64,000 bases of DNA, from positions 2,619,501-2,683,500 of the forward strand of contig NZ_CP094971.1 in NCBI RefSeq assembly GCF_022869825.1. Reading direction: 5' to 3'. The notes below the pieces were generated by a model, which saw only the letters and a program-made list of their open reading frames with translations, was not told the origin of the DNA and did not search any database. Below are positions 33,335 through 42,346 of this stretch, piece after piece (positions within the stretch are counted from its first letter, which is position 1; each line of letters starts with the position of its first letter). The position numbers and the translations under genes are program-made. Origin of the DNA: Clostridium sp. BJN0001. GTDB lineage: Bacteria; Bacillota; Clostridia; Clostridiales; Clostridiaceae.

Positions 33335-34603
33335 TTATTCCTCTTCATATTCAACTCTGCTTATATCTGCACCAAGTGCCTTAAATTTTCTTTCTATATG
33401 ATGATATCCTCTATCTATATGTTCTATGCTTGTAATTTCAGTAGTTCCTTCAGCTATAAGTCCAGCAATAACCATCGCTGCACCTGCTCTTAAATCTGTC
33501 GCTCTTACTACTGCTCCTGTAAGCTTTTTTACACCATCTATTATTGCAACTCTGCCTTCAACTTTTATATTAGCACCCATCTTTTTAAGTTCATCTATAT
33601 GCTTATGTCTATTTTCCCATATAGATTCAGTTATAAGACTTCTTCCCTTAACTACACTTAAAAGTGCTGACATTGGTTGCTGTATGTCTGTTGGGAAACC
33701 CGGATATGGGCTAGTTTTTATATTAACCGACTGAAGAGGTTTATTAGCAGATACTCTTATAGAGTCATCTCCCTCTTCAACTGAAGCTCCCATCTCTAAA
33801 AGCTTTGCCGTAATAGATTCTAAGTGCTTTGGAATTACATTTTTAATTTCAACATCTCCGTGTGTTGCAACTGCAGATATCATAAAAGTACCAGCTTCTA
33901 TCTGATCTGGTATAACACTATATGAACATCCTGTAAGTTTCTTTACACCTTGAATCCTTATTATGTCAGTTCCTGCACCTTTTATATCTGCACCCATGGA
34001 GTTTAAAAAGTTTGCTACATCTACAACATGGGGTTCTTTTGCAACATTTTCAAGTACAGTCATTCCTTCTGCAAGTGTTGCTGCTATCATAACATTAATT
34101 GTAGCACCTACTGATACTACATCAAAAAATATATTTGCTCCTTTAAGTTTTTCTGCATGAATTACAACAGCCCCGTGTTCTATTACTACGTCCGCTCCTA
34201 ATGCTTCAAAACCTTTTATATGTTGATCTATAGGTCTTACTCCTATAGGACATCCTCCTGGAAGTACTACTTTCGCATGCTTAAATCTGGCTAAAAGAGC
34301 GCCTATAAAATAATATGAAGCCCTCATTCTTCTTACGTCATCTGTAACTGCCTCACAATTATCCAATTCGGCGCTATCTATTTCTAGAGTATTATTATTT
34401 ATCTTAACTACATTACACCCTAAACTTTTAAGTATTCTTTCTAAGCAATGTACATCTTCTATATCTGGGATATTATCAATTACACATTTTTTGCTTGAAG
34501 CTAATATAGCTGCTGGTAATATGGCCACTGCTGCATTTTTAGCTCCATCTATACTTACAGAGCCTTTAAGTCTTATACCGCCTTTTATAACTAATTTTTC
34601 CAT
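33335..34603 (-). CDS. murA: UDP-N-acetylglucosamine 1-carboxyvinyltransferase
   Basis: It transfers enolpyruvate from PEP to UDP-GlcNAc, the first committed step of peptidoglycan synthesis in the cytosol. Starting at ATG 34603 (MEKLVIKGG) puts the substrate-contact pair at K22-N23 (DGAKNAA), matching family numbering, with GGGTGG upstream. The earlier in-frame ATG at 34624 is less likely. The loop Cys lies in [15 protein letters not shown] (~116), so the fosfomycin-sensitive form is expected. The product has 422 residues, a normal length. Confidence 0.93.
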   Translation of the reverse strand: MEKLVIKGGIRLKGSVSIDGAKNAAVAILPAAILASSKKCVIDNIPDIEDVHCLERILKSLGCNVVKINNNTLEIDSAELDNCEAVTDDVRRMRASYYFIGALLARFKHAKVVLPGGCPIGVRPIDQHIKGFEALGADVVIEHGAVVIHAEKLKGANIFFDVVSVGATINVMIAATLAEGMTVLENVAKEPHVVDVANFLNSMGADIKGAGTDIIRIQGVKKLTGCSYSVIPDQIEAGTFMISAVATHGDVEIKNVIPKHLESITAKLLEMGASVEEGDDSIRVSANKPLQSVNIKTSPYPGFPTDIQQPMSALLSVVKGRSLITESIWENRHKHIDELKKMGANIKVEGRVAIIDGVKKLTGAVVRATDLRAGAAMVIAGLIAEGTTEITSIEHIDRGYHHIERKFKALGADISRVEYEEE

Positions 34604-34800
34604 TGAATCCACCCTATTCATCAATATACATATTTATTATATCTAAAACTGTATCATAATTTACACAGTATATTTTTATTTTAATTTCTATCTTAATTAT
34701 TATAACATAAAGTTTAGTTATTTAAATAACTTTTTATCATAAACTCTCACTTTTTTAGGTGTAAATTTACTAGAATTAAACGTTATGTTATAATTTAAAT
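34604..34800. other. murA upstream / divergent intergenic region
   Basis: Divergent promoter region between murA and the next plus-strand gene. TATAAT at 34789-34794 points to the plus strand. Otherwise AT-rich with nothing else identified. Confidence 0.4.
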
Positions 34801-35028
34801 AAATTCGGTCTTATTTTGATTAGAAAGGATAATAACGGGACTGTTATTATTGAATATTTATTTACTATATTGTATAAAATAAACAATAAATTACAAAAGT
34901 TTGTTTATAATATTTAAAGAGGTTATCGCTTATAAATTTTTATTAATGCGAAAGCCTCTAAATTTTAAATAACATTTATATTTTAACCATTTATTTTATA
35001 TTAATTAATCAGTCCCTGGTGATTTATT
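34801..35028 (+). promoter_or_regulatory. Long structured 5' leader of the 35029 gene
   Basis: About 228 bases between the predicted transcription start and the ATG. GGGACTG (34837-34843) can pair with CAGTCCC (35010-35016), closing a large domain. Inside it AGAGG-TTA-TCGC pairs with GCGA-AAG-CCTCT (about 34919-34962). The weak ribosome site CTGGTGA directly follows the closing arm. Not recognised as a known riboswitch. Confidence 0.5.
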
Positions 35029-35568
35029 ATGAAATATTATATCGTAGCACTATTTGATGAAAAGACTTATGAAACTATACTTCCCATTCAAAGAAACATG
35101 TCAAGAAAGTTTAAAGGAAGTAGAAACTCTCCATGCCCATTTATTCCAATATTATCTTTTGATAACAATGACATAGAACATGTAGATTCTATTGTAAAAA
35201 AAATAATAAGCCCTCATAAATCATTTAGAATTGATGCTTTAAATTCCGTATCTGCATCAGAATCTAAAAAAAGTATAAATTTAAAAATTGATAATAAAGG
35301 ATATATAGTTAAGATAGCAAATGAACTTGAAGATTTTCTTTCGCTTAGTGGAATAAATGTAAAAAGATATAATAACCTTTATGTTTCTCTTGCAAATTGC
35401 AACTATGTTCCAAAGGATTTAAAAAAACAAATAGTAAAACTTAATTTTCCTGAACTTTTTGATAAAGACAATATATTGAAATTAAGAATAAAAAAGTTTG
35501 AAATTTGGAAGACTCCTTTAGTGAAAAAAGTATACTCGCTAAAAAATTATGAGCTAAAAAGTTTTTAA
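35029..35568 (+). CDS. Hypothetical protein, possible degenerate 2H (2'-5' RNA ligase-like) fold
   Basis: The protein has 179 residues. The start (MKYYIVALFDEKTYETILPIQ) and general layout recall the 2H phosphoesterase/2'-5' RNA ligase group, but the paired H-x-T/S-x motifs are not there. The second would fall at LYVSLANC, where Tyr replaces His. It may therefore be a non-catalytic relative, or the resemblance may be fortuitous. The long leader and strong terminator suggest that it is a single-gene unit. No function assigned. Confidence 0.7.
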   Translation: MKYYIVALFDEKTYETILPIQRNMSRKFKGSRNSPCPFIPILSFDNNDIEHVDSIVKKIISPHKSFRIDALNSVSASESKKSINLKIDNKGYIVKIANELEDFLSLSGINVKRYNNLYVSLANCNYVPKDLKKQIVKLNFPELFDKDNILKLRIKKFEIWKTPLVKKVYSLKNYELKSF

Positions 35569-35586
35569 TATATTCCATTATTAGAA

Positions 35587-35618
35587 AGCGAAGTATTTAA
35601 ATACTTCGCTTTTTTTTA
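35587..35618 (+). terminator. Perfect palindromic terminator
   Basis: AGCGAAGTATTT pairs with AAATACTTCGCT (35587-35610), followed by eight T. Confidence 0.9.
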
Positions 35619-35706
35619 AATATTTTTTTTGTATTCGTTTTCCAGGCTTTCTTTTATAATTCAGATTTTGTAAAATAGAACTAGTTAACTTTTTAGGAGG
35701 TTTTAT

Positions 35707-36183
35707 ATGGACATTCAGTCAATGTTTAATGCACAAAAAAATTTTAATAATACTTTTAAAATAAGTCCTGAACTAAATCTATATAAATTATCTGCAAGAA
35801 AACATCTTGAATTCGAAATTAAACTTGGTCAACTTGCAGATGAAACAAAATGTTTCAATTATTTATTAAATAAAAAAAATATTATAGATATTGATTCAGT
35901 ATTTAATAAATACATAACGTGTATTTCTATGGCATTAACCCTTGGACTTGATAATAACTATACTGATCTCATATCGGCATCTACATATCCTAATGACTAT
36001 TGTCTTAGCGATCAGTTTTTAAATCTTTATATAGATATAAATGATCTTTTAGCGTCACCATCATTCGATCATTATATAACTCTTATAGAAGATCTTTTAA
36101 GTCTTGGACTTACATTAGGATTCTCAGAAGATAAGATAGAACAAGAATTTATAAATAAATCATTTGAAAAAATAGTTCTTTAA
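35707..36183 (+). CDS. Dimeric (all-alpha) dUTPase-like protein
   Basis: The protein has 158 residues and is all-helical. The segment ARKHLEFEIKLGQLADETKCF has the E-x(2)-E-like metal-binding arrangement of dimeric dUTPases of the MazG superfamily. It is followed by KYITCISMALTLGLDNNY, a second conserved helix. The enzymes hydrolyse dUTP to dUMP and pyrophosphate, preventing uracil in DNA. Some helix-4 acidic residues differ, so activity is likely but not certain. An AGGAGG ribosome site precedes the ATG. Confidence 0.75.
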   Translation: MDIQSMFNAQKNFNNTFKISPELNLYKLSARKHLEFEIKLGQLADETKCFNYLLNKKNIIDIDSVFNKYITCISMALTLGLDNNYTDLISASTYPNDYCLSDQFLNLYIDINDLLASPSFDHYITLIEDLLSLGLTLGFSEDKIEQEFINKSFEKIVL

Positions 36184-36232
36184 AAGGACTATTTTTTTTT
36201 ATACTGGTAATACTATTTCCGAGGTGACTTTC

Positions 36233-36664
36233 ATGTTTGGAATTTTACTAGCTATTATATCTGGTTTATCAATGACTATTCAGGGTGTATTTAATACACA
36301 ACTTGGTGAAAAGATTGGTATTTGGGAAACCAATGTTATCGTATCAACATCTGCCTGTCTTATTACGGTTATATTATCATTTTTTTTTAGAGACGGAGAT
36401 TATTCCATGATAAAGGATTCAAATAAACTATATCTTCTAGGTGGTGTATTAAGTATTGTTATTACATTTACTGTAATGAAAAGTATTTCTCTTATGGGAC
36501 CTTCATATGGAATCGGCATAATATTAATTGCACAAATATTTTCAGCCGCTGTAATAGAAGCTTTAGGTCTATTTGGCAGTGATAAAGTTAAGTTTTCCTT
36601 AAATGAATTCATTGGTATTGCTATTATGATACTTGGTATTGTAATATTTAAATGGAAACATTAA
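36233..36664 (+). CDS. Four-to-five-helix DMT-type membrane protein (YdcZ/DUF606)
   Basis: The protein has 143 residues from ATG 36233, with GAGGTG just upstream; a GTG inside that site is not the start. The sequence is strongly hydrophobic: LLAIISGLSMTIQGVFNTQLGEKIGIWETN is the half-EamA motif of the DUF606 family, and a last helix reads FIGIAIMILGIVIF. These act as half-size drug/metabolite-type transporters that pair up. The substrate is unknown. It follows the dUTPase gene by 49 bases. Confidence 0.82.
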   Translation: MFGILLAIISGLSMTIQGVFNTQLGEKIGIWETNVIVSTSACLITVILSFFFRDGDYSMIKDSNKLYLLGGVLSIVITFTVMKSISLMGPSYGIGIILIAQIFSAAVIEALGLFGSDKVKFSLNEFIGIAIMILGIVIFKWKH

Positions 36665-36685
36665 TTAAAGGAGAGTTACAAAACT

Positions 36686-37501
36686 TTGAAAATATTATCA
36701 AATATAAATTTTTTATTTCATCTTACTTTAAACAATATACATCAATACTTTGTAAAAAATGAGTTATCAAAAACTGATAAACTTTTAAATAACTCAATAA
36801 ACTGGTATGGCCATGCAACAACACTTATTAATATGTCTGGCAAAGTAATAATTACAGATCCTGTTCTTGGTAAAATGCTTGGCTATTTTAAACGTGTTAC
36901 AGATATTCCTTATAAAATAAACGATAAAAAAGTTGATTATATACTTTTATCGCATGGTCATATGGATCATATGAGTTTTACATCTCTTGCAAAACTTAAT
37001 AAAGATGCTGTAATAATAATCCCAAAAGGCTATAAAAAAATAATTAGACTTCTAGGTTTTAAAAAAATAGTACTTCTTCATCCTGGTGATACTTATGAGG
37101 ACAAGTATATAAAAATCAAGGCTTTTAAAGCTAATCATGATGGGAGACGTTTTTATATTGGAATAGATAACGAAAGTATTTCTTACCTTATAGAAAGAAA
37201 TAATAAAAAAGTTTTCTTTGCAGGTGATACTGCCTTTACTCATAACTTTGATGGAATTTCAGCTGATGTAGCATTAATGCCAGTTGGATGTTACAAGCCA
37301 GAAAGATTTTTATCAATGCATTGTAGTCCAGTTCAAAGTTACAACATGTTTAAAAAACTAGACTGCCCTATTATGATTCCAATTCATTATAAAACATTTA
37401 AAATATCACTTGAAAATTTTAATGAAACATTAGAGCAGTTAATAAGTTTTCATGATAGTTCAATTAAAATTATAGATATTGGAGAAACATATAAATTCTA
37501 A
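36686..37501 (+). CDS. MBL-fold hydrolase (UlaG / NAPE-PLD-like)
   Basis: The protein has 271 residues, starting at TTG 36686 behind AAAGGAG. An N-terminal helical segment is followed by the beta-lactamase-like core WYGHATTLINMSGKVIITDPV, the metal-binding SHGHMDHM, HDGRR, FAGDTAF and IPIHYKTF. This matches the predicted metal-dependent hydrolase group related to UlaG and NAPE-hydrolysing phospholipase D. The natural substrate is not known. It is probably co-transcribed with the DUF606 gene (21-base gap). Confidence 0.85.
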   Translation: MKILSNINFLFHLTLNNIHQYFVKNELSKTDKLLNNSINWYGHATTLINMSGKVIITDPVLGKMLGYFKRVTDIPYKINDKKVDYILLSHGHMDHMSFTSLAKLNKDAVIIIPKGYKKIIRLLGFKKIVLLHPGDTYEDKYIKIKAFKANHDGRRFYIGIDNESISYLIERNNKKVFFAGDTAFTHNFDGISADVALMPVGCYKPERFLSMHCSPVQSYNMFKKLDCPIMIPIHYKTFKISLENFNETLEQLISFHDSSIKIIDIGETYKF

Positions 37502-37566
37502 ATTATATTTAACATTATCAAAAAATTTCATATAATATAATGAACTAATATAATTTAGAGAGTACT

Positions 37567-38790
37567 ATGTTTCATATAAAAAATAAATTTGACAACAATC
37601 TTAAATATTACATTTCTAACGGCTACTATAGAAAATATAGAGTGCTTATAAAATATAAGAAATTTGAATCTTCTATAGCTAAAAAAATTAAAAAGTTAAA
37701 CGGGGAAGTTATATGTGACATTCCCCTAATAAATCTTATATGTGCAAATATGTCTTCTAAAGCATTAAAAAGAATTTCTGAATATCCTGAAATTATAGAA
37801 ATACATTTAGATGAATTTTTTATTCTATCTTCAGTTTCATCATCATTTAAAAAGAAAGTAAATCTTTCTCACAAATTTACTCTTAAAGGTAATGGAATTG
37901 GAGTTGGAATAATAGACAGCGGTGTATATCCTCATAATGATTTAATGTACCCATCCCATAAAATTAATTTTTTCTTAGATACTATTAATAATTTAAACTA
38001 CCCTTATGATGACAATGGTCATGGTACCGCCGTAGCAGGGCTTATATCAGGAAGTGGTATCTTATCAGAGTATAAATATAATGGTATAGCAGAAAAAACC
38101 AAACTCTTTTGCATAAAAGCATTTGACTGTTATGGTAAAGGATACGTTTCAGATATTTTATATTCTATAGAAGTCTTAATAAATATTGCATCTGAAAATA
38201 ATATAAAAGTAATATGTCTTCCCTGTGAAATGATGTCTGATAATACATTTATACTTTCTCTTTTTGATGAAATTTTTGCCTTTGCAGTATCAAAAGGATT
38301 AATTCCTATAGTTCCTGCTAAAACTATATCTAATTCTGAAAATTTACCTGGTAATTTAGGAATCGGACTATTAAAAAATTGTATAACCGTAGGAGGCGTT
38401 GATACTTCTCATAGAGAAATAGATATATATAAATATTCTTCTCGTGGATGTTTATTAGGGAAAAATATGAAACCTGATATTTCTGCGCCATGCAGTAATA
38501 TAATATGTCTTTCATCAGATACTGAATATATATCAGAAAGAAATGGTTTAAAATTATATCCTAGAAAATTAGATAAACCTTACAGAATTCTTAGTGGAAC
38601 TGCTCTTGCTGCTTCTTATACTGCAGGATTATGCTCCCTTATATGCGAAAAATATAATGATGTATGTTTAAATGATGTTTTATCAATACTAAAGTTATCA
38701 ACTGATGAAACTTCTGATATATCTGATTTAATTATAGGAAATGGTGTTATAGACGTTAATAAATTATTTAACTCCAAATCAGAATATTAG
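37567..38790 (+). CDS. Subtilisin-like protein (S8 fold) with catalytic Ser replaced by Ala
   Basis: The protein has 407 residues. An N-terminal I9-type prodomain (YRVLIKYKKFESSIAKKIK...) is followed by the S8 core. Asp117 (GIIDSGV) and His152 (NGHGTAVAG) are conserved, but the expected G-T-S-M-A reads G-T-A346-L-A (SGTALAASYTAG), so the nucleophile is missing. The oxyanion-hole region also lacks the normal P-A-G-N and reads PAKTISN. There is no signal peptide, and it is probably cytosolic. It is most likely an inactive pseudoprotease that binds peptides or regulates another protease. Confidence 0.85.
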   Translation: MFHIKNKFDNNLKYYISNGYYRKYRVLIKYKKFESSIAKKIKKLNGEVICDIPLINLICANMSSKALKRISEYPEIIEIHLDEFFILSSVSSSFKKKVNLSHKFTLKGNGIGVGIIDSGVYPHNDLMYPSHKINFFLDTINNLNYPYDDNGHGTAVAGLISGSGILSEYKYNGIAEKTKLFCIKAFDCYGKGYVSDILYSIEVLINIASENNIKVICLPCEMMSDNTFILSLFDEIFAFAVSKGLIPIVPAKTISNSENLPGNLGIGLLKNCITVGGVDTSHREIDIYKYSSRGCLLGKNMKPDISAPCSNIICLSSDTEYISERNGLKLYPRKLDKPYRILSGTALAASYTAGLCSLICEKYNDVCLNDVLSILKLSTDETSDISDLIIGNGVIDVNKLFNSKSEY

Positions 38791-38853
38791 TAATACTATT
38801 TATGATATAATAACCTTTAGATATAAATTTAATGAAAGGCTGGTAACAAACTG

Positions 38854-39828
38854 TTGAGTACACTTATGCTGAAAAACAGATTTCTTGATTTTACACCGGT
38901 AAGTAATATATTTATAGAAAAGTATATGGTAAAAGCACGTGGAGAGTTTGTAAAAGTATATCTCCTTCTTCTAAAGCATACTATATTTGGCGAACCGGGA
39001 GTAAATACTCAAATGCTTGCATCTTCACTCAATCTTTTAGAGTCAGATGTAATGAATGCTCTTAATTACTGGAATGATGAAACTGTAATAAAATTTCGTA
39101 AAATAGATAACTTAGGTAATTTTAGTATTGAATTTCTAGATCTTAATGAAGACTTTGAAAAATCTAATAAAAATCTAGATTTATTAAATGAACTTGATAA
39201 TTCAAATACTAAAGATATGTTAAAAGATATTGAAAGCCTTCTTGGAAGACCTCTTTCTCCAAATGAAATGTCTATGTATCTAAGCTGGCAGAAAGAATTT
39301 AATTTTTCATCAGAGCTAATATATATTCTGATGGAATACTGTATATCACGTGGTAAAAGTGATCCTAGATATATAGAAAAAGTGGCAATAAACTGGCATG
39401 ATATGAATATAACAACTGTTGAAGAAGCTCAAAATCTAATAAAAAGAAATGAAGACAAATGGGTAAGCATAAGAAAAATTCTTGCTTATCTTGGACTAAA
39501 TGATAAACAGATAATGAAGCCACAGCAAGATATGATTGAAAAATGGCTATTTATTTATAAATTTCCACTTGATGTTATATACAAAGCATGTGATATATGC
39601 TCAGAACGTTTAAATAGAGCTGATCTTAAATATATTGATGGAATTCTTTCAAAATGGAATAAAAATAATCTTAAAACAATAAAAGATATTGCACTAAAAG
39701 ATACAAGACCACAAAAGCCAAAAAATAAAAACACTAATTCAAAATTGAAATTCAATAATTTTAAACCACGAGAATATGATTATGATGAATTAGAGAAAAA
39801 ACTGTTAGGATGGGATAAAGATGATTAA
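38854..39828 (+). CDS. DnaD-domain replication protein
   Basis: The protein has 324 residues, starting at TTG 38854 or possibly ATG 38866. An N-terminal winged-helix DnaD domain (MLKNRFLDFTPVSNIFIEK, LLLLKHTIFG) is followed by two DnaB_2-type helical repeats (LGRPLSPNEMSMYLSWQKEF and a second near WVSIRKIL). In low-GC Gram-positive bacteria these proteins remodel origin DNA and help load the DnaB-type helicase. The gene overlaps the DnaC/DnaI-like gene by 8 bases, which is in keeping with a joint role. Confidence 0.88.
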   Translation: MSTLMLKNRFLDFTPVSNIFIEKYMVKARGEFVKVYLLLLKHTIFGEPGVNTQMLASSLNLLESDVMNALNYWNDETVIKFRKIDNLGNFSIEFLDLNEDFEKSNKNLDLLNELDNSNTKDMLKDIESLLGRPLSPNEMSMYLSWQKEFNFSSELIYILMEYCISRGKSDPRYIEKVAINWHDMNITTVEEAQNLIKRNEDKWVSIRKILAYLGLNDKQIMKPQQDMIEKWLFIYKFPLDVIYKACDICSERLNRADLKYIDGILSKWNKNNLKTIKDIALKDTRPQKPKNKNTNSKLKFNNFKPREYDYDELEKKLLGWDKDD

Positions 39829-40798
39829 AGGCTATCAAGCAGAGATAATGAAGATATATCAGACTATACGAGATAATGAAGATAAAAAACAAAAAGAAAG
39901 AAGAAATGAAATTAAAAAAAAATATCCTGAAATAATAGAAATAGAAAATAAGATTTCAAAACTCTCTCTTAATATGGCAATAGATATTTTAAAATCAAAA
40001 GATAAAAATAATATTATAGAAAATTATAAAAATAAAATGACAGATTTAAAAATGAAAAAATGTGAACTTTTAGTTTCAAAAGGATACGATTCTGACTATC
40101 TAAATCATCATTACGACTGTCCAAAATGCAAAGATACTGGTTTTATTGGCACAGATAAATGTTCATGTTATAAAGAAAAACTAATACGTCTTTACTATAA
40201 GAATTCAGAACTTCAAAACATAATATCTGATAAGAATTTTGATACTTTTGATATTAATCTTTTTTCTACTCATAGAAATGAAAATGAGAAATATTCTCCA
40301 AGAAAAAATATGGAAAATAATCTTGATTATATAATGAAATCATATATACCCGATTTCAATAATATAACAACTAATCTTTTATTCTATGGTAATCCAGGAA
40401 GCGGAAAAACATTTTTATCATACTGCATAGCAGAAACACTTTTAAACGCAGGATATCTTGTTGTATACAGAACTTCTGAAGAACTAATTGATAACTTAAG
40501 AGATGTTAGATTTAATAATGATAATAATATTGAGGAACTTCTTCTTGATTGTGATCTTCTTATAATTGATGACTTAGGATCGGAACATTTAAATGAATTT
40601 TCAGTTTCTGAATTATTTTCTTTCCTAAATAAAAAAATATTAACAAATAAAAAAATGCTTATTTCTACAAATCTTACATTACCTGAAATTGTTAAAAATT
40701 ATAGTGAAAGAATTTCATCAAGACTTATTGGAGATTTTAAACTTTGCAAATTTTATTCTGACGATATACGAATAAAAAAGAATTTAAACAATAGATAA
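39821..40798 (+). CDS. DnaC/DnaI-like helicase-loader ATPase
   Basis: The protein has 325 residues. The N-terminal half is a Lys/Glu-rich coiled coil with a four-Cys cluster (CPKCKDTGFIGTDKCSC). The AAA+ half has Walker A FYGNPGSGKTFL (~190), Walker B LLIIDDLGSE (~250) and the RISSRLIGDF arginine-finger region. It matches the DnaC/DnaI family that loads replicative helicase. It is translated with the DnaD-like gene. The partner helicase DnaB is encoded at 47943-49280. Confidence 0.88.
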   Translation: MIKGYQAEIMKIYQTIRDNEDKKQKERRNEIKKKYPEIIEIENKISKLSLNMAIDILKSKDKNNIIENYKNKMTDLKMKKCELLVSKGYDSDYLNHHYDCPKCKDTGFIGTDKCSCYKEKLIRLYYKNSELQNIISDKNFDTFDINLFSTHRNENEKYSPRKNMENNLDYIMKSYIPDFNNITTNLLFYGNPGSGKTFLSYCIAETLLNAGYLVVYRTSEELIDNLRDVRFNNDNNIEELLLDCDLLIIDDLGSEHLNEFSVSELFSFLNKKILTNKKMLISTNLTLPEIVKNYSERISSRLIGDFKLCKFYSDDIRIKKNLNNR

Positions 40799-40852
40799 AC
40801 TAAATATTATGCTATTTATAATAAAAAGAGGTTTTCTCTTTTTTTATAAATA

Positions 40853-40886
40853 AAAAAAATACCGATATAAAATATCGGTATTTTTT
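40853..40886 (-). terminator. Terminator of the tRNA operon
   Basis: TACCGATAT pairs with ATATCGGTA around AAA, with A runs on the left and T runs on the right, so it works in both directions. It directly follows the last tRNA of the operon, read on the minus strand. Confidence 0.8.
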
Positions 40887-40962
40887 GGCGACTCAGGAGG
40901 GGATCGAACCCTTGACCTCCGGCGTGACAGGCCGGCACTCTAACCAGCTGAGCTACTGAGCC
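40886..40962 (-). tRNA. tRNA-Asp (GTC), copy 1
   Basis: 77 nt including the encoded CCA. The anticodon loop, read on the minus strand, is CTGTCAC. Acceptor stem GGCTCAG pairs with CTGAGTC. Confidence 0.95.
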
Positions 40963-40981
40963 ATATTATATATTATACTTA

Positions 40982-41057
40982 TGGTGGGCACAACAGGGCT
41001 CGAACCTGTGACCCTCTGCTTGTAAGGCAGATGCTCTCCCAGCTGAGCTATGCGCCC
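40982..41057 (-). tRNA. tRNA-Val (TAC), copy 1
   Basis: 76 nt with CCA. Anticodon TAC in CTTACAA. Acceptor stem GGGCGCA pairs with TGTGCCC. Confidence 0.95.
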
Positions 41058-41075
41058 ATAAGTTTTTAATTAAAA

Positions 41076-41150
41076 TGGTGACTCCTACGGGACTTGAACC
41101 CATGTTACCACCGTGAAAGGGTGGTGTCTTAACCACTTGACCAAGGAGCC
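41076..41150 (-). tRNA. tRNA-Glu (TTC), copy 1
   Basis: 75 nt with CCA. Anticodon TTC in CTTTCAC. Acceptor stem GGCTCCT pairs with AGGAGTC. Confidence 0.95.
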
Positions 41151-41161
41151 ATATATTTATT

Positions 41162-41236
41162 TGGAGCTGGCAATAGGAATCGAACCTACAACCTGCTGAT
41201 TACAAGTCAGCTGCTCTACCGTTGAGCCATGCCAGC
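41162..41236 (-). tRNA. tRNA-Thr (TGT), copy 1
   Basis: 75 nt with CCA. Anticodon TGT in CTTGTAA. Acceptor stem GCTGGCA pairs with TGCCAGC. Confidence 0.95.
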
Positions 41237-41249
41237 TCATAAGTAAAAT

Positions 41250-41326
41250 TGGCGACTCAGGAGGGGATCGAACCCTTGACCTCCGGCGTGACAGGCCGGC
41301 ACTCTAACCAGCTGAGCTACTGAGCC
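41250..41326 (-). tRNA. tRNA-Asp (GTC), copy 2
   Basis: Same sequence as copy 1, exactly 364 bases away. Confidence 0.95.
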
Positions 41327-41345
41327 ATACTATAAATTTTACTTA

Positions 41346-41421
41346 TGGTGGGCACAACAGGGCTCGAACCTGTGACCCTCTGCTTGTAAGGCAGATGCTC
41401 TCCCAGCTGAGCTATGCGCCC
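41346..41421 (-). tRNA. tRNA-Val (TAC), copy 2
   Basis: Same sequence as the first tRNA-Val, 364 bases away. Confidence 0.95.
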
Positions 41422-41439
41422 ATAAGTTTTTAATTAAAA

Positions 41440-41514
41440 TGGTGACTCCTACGGGACTTGAACCCATGTTACCACCGTGAAAGGGTGGTGTCTTAACCAC
41501 TTGACCAAGGAGCC
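41440..41514 (-). tRNA. tRNA-Glu (TTC), copy 2
   Basis: Same sequence as the first tRNA-Glu, 364 bases away. Confidence 0.95.
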
Positions 41515-41525
41515 ATATATTTATT

Positions 41526-41600
41526 TGGAGCTGGCAATAGGAATCGAACCTACAACCTGCTGATTACAAGTCAGCTGCTCTACCGTTGAGCCATGCCAGC
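41526..41600 (-). tRNA. tRNA-Thr (TGT), copy 2
   Basis: Same sequence as the first tRNA-Thr, 364 bases away. Confidence 0.95.
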
Positions 41601-41613
41601 TTATAAGTAAAAT

Positions 41614-41690
41614 TGGCGACTCAGGAGGGGATCGAACCCTTGACCTCCGGCGTGACAGGCCGGCACTCTAACCAGCTGAGCTACTGAGCC
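41614..41690 (-). tRNA. tRNA-Asp (GTC), copy 3
   Basis: Same sequence as copies 1 and 2, exactly 364 bases from copy 2. Confidence 0.95.
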
Positions 41691-41709
41691 ATACTATAAA
41701 TTTTACTTA

Positions 41710-41785
41710 TGGTGGGCACAACAGGGCTCGAACCTGTGACCCTCTGCTTGTAAGGCAGATGCTCTCCCAGCTGAGCTATGCGCCC
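41710..41785 (-). tRNA. tRNA-Val (TAC), copy 3
   Basis: Third copy; same sequence as the others. The spacer after it is two T shorter than in the earlier units. Confidence 0.95.
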
Positions 41786-41801
41786 ATAAGTTTAATTAAA
41801 A

Positions 41802-41876
41802 TGGTGACTCCTACGGGACTTGAACCCATGTTACCACCGTGAAAGGGTGGTGTCTTAACCACTTGACCAAGGAGCC
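41802..41876 (-). tRNA. tRNA-Glu (TTC), copy 3
   Basis: Promoter-proximal tRNA of the operon. Same sequence as the other two. No third tRNA-Thr follows upstream. Confidence 0.95.
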
Positions 41877-41929
41877 ATATTGTTTAAGTTACGCTTAATT
41901 TATTGTGTCAAGCGCTAATCACATAGACT

Positions 41930-41958
41930 ATAATACCTAAAATATTCGATTGTGTCAA
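41930..41958 (-). promoter_or_regulatory. Sigma-A promoter of the tRNA operon
   Basis: On the minus strand, TTGACA (41953-41958) and TATTAT (41930-41935) are separated by 17 bases. A second TTGACA-like box at 41906-41911 lacks a good -10 partner. Confidence 0.8.
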
Positions 41959-42346
41959 CACATTTTTTAAAAAGTTTTTATTTTATTTTTTTATTTTTCT
42001 ATTTTTCTACTTTTTCTGCGCTATTAAAAATAGATGTTATCCCACTTATAGAGCCATTTATAATTATATATTACTTTTAAAAATTTCTATTTTTTATTGA
42101 TATAAATTAATAAAAACTTCTTTCTAAAAATTCTATTAATACTTATATTTATATTTATATTTTTGATAATTGTTCCAAATAAATCTATTTATAGAAAATA
42201 ATTTTACTCTAAATAAAATGTTTTAAATTATATAAATTTTTATCTTTATATGTGGTGTTCTTTATACTTATTATTAATATTCCTCACTTTTAACTTTATT
42301 ATTACTGTGATAAAATTTATTTATATAATTTTGATGGAGGTGTACT
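41959..42346. other. AT-rich intergenic region
   Basis: Poly-T/A tracts and no convincing gene or stable hairpin. It contains the divergent promoter region of the following FAD-enzyme gene. Confidence 0.4.

Noticed and set aside
34604..34624. ATG at 34624 as the murA start
   Set aside because: The ATG at 34603 gives family-standard numbering (K22-N23) and has GGGTGG upstream; the longer version does not.
34915..34965. preQ1-type riboswitch suggested by AGAGGTT...
   Set aside because: The required C-rich loop and A-rich tail of preQ1-I are absent, so only a generic structured leader is reported.
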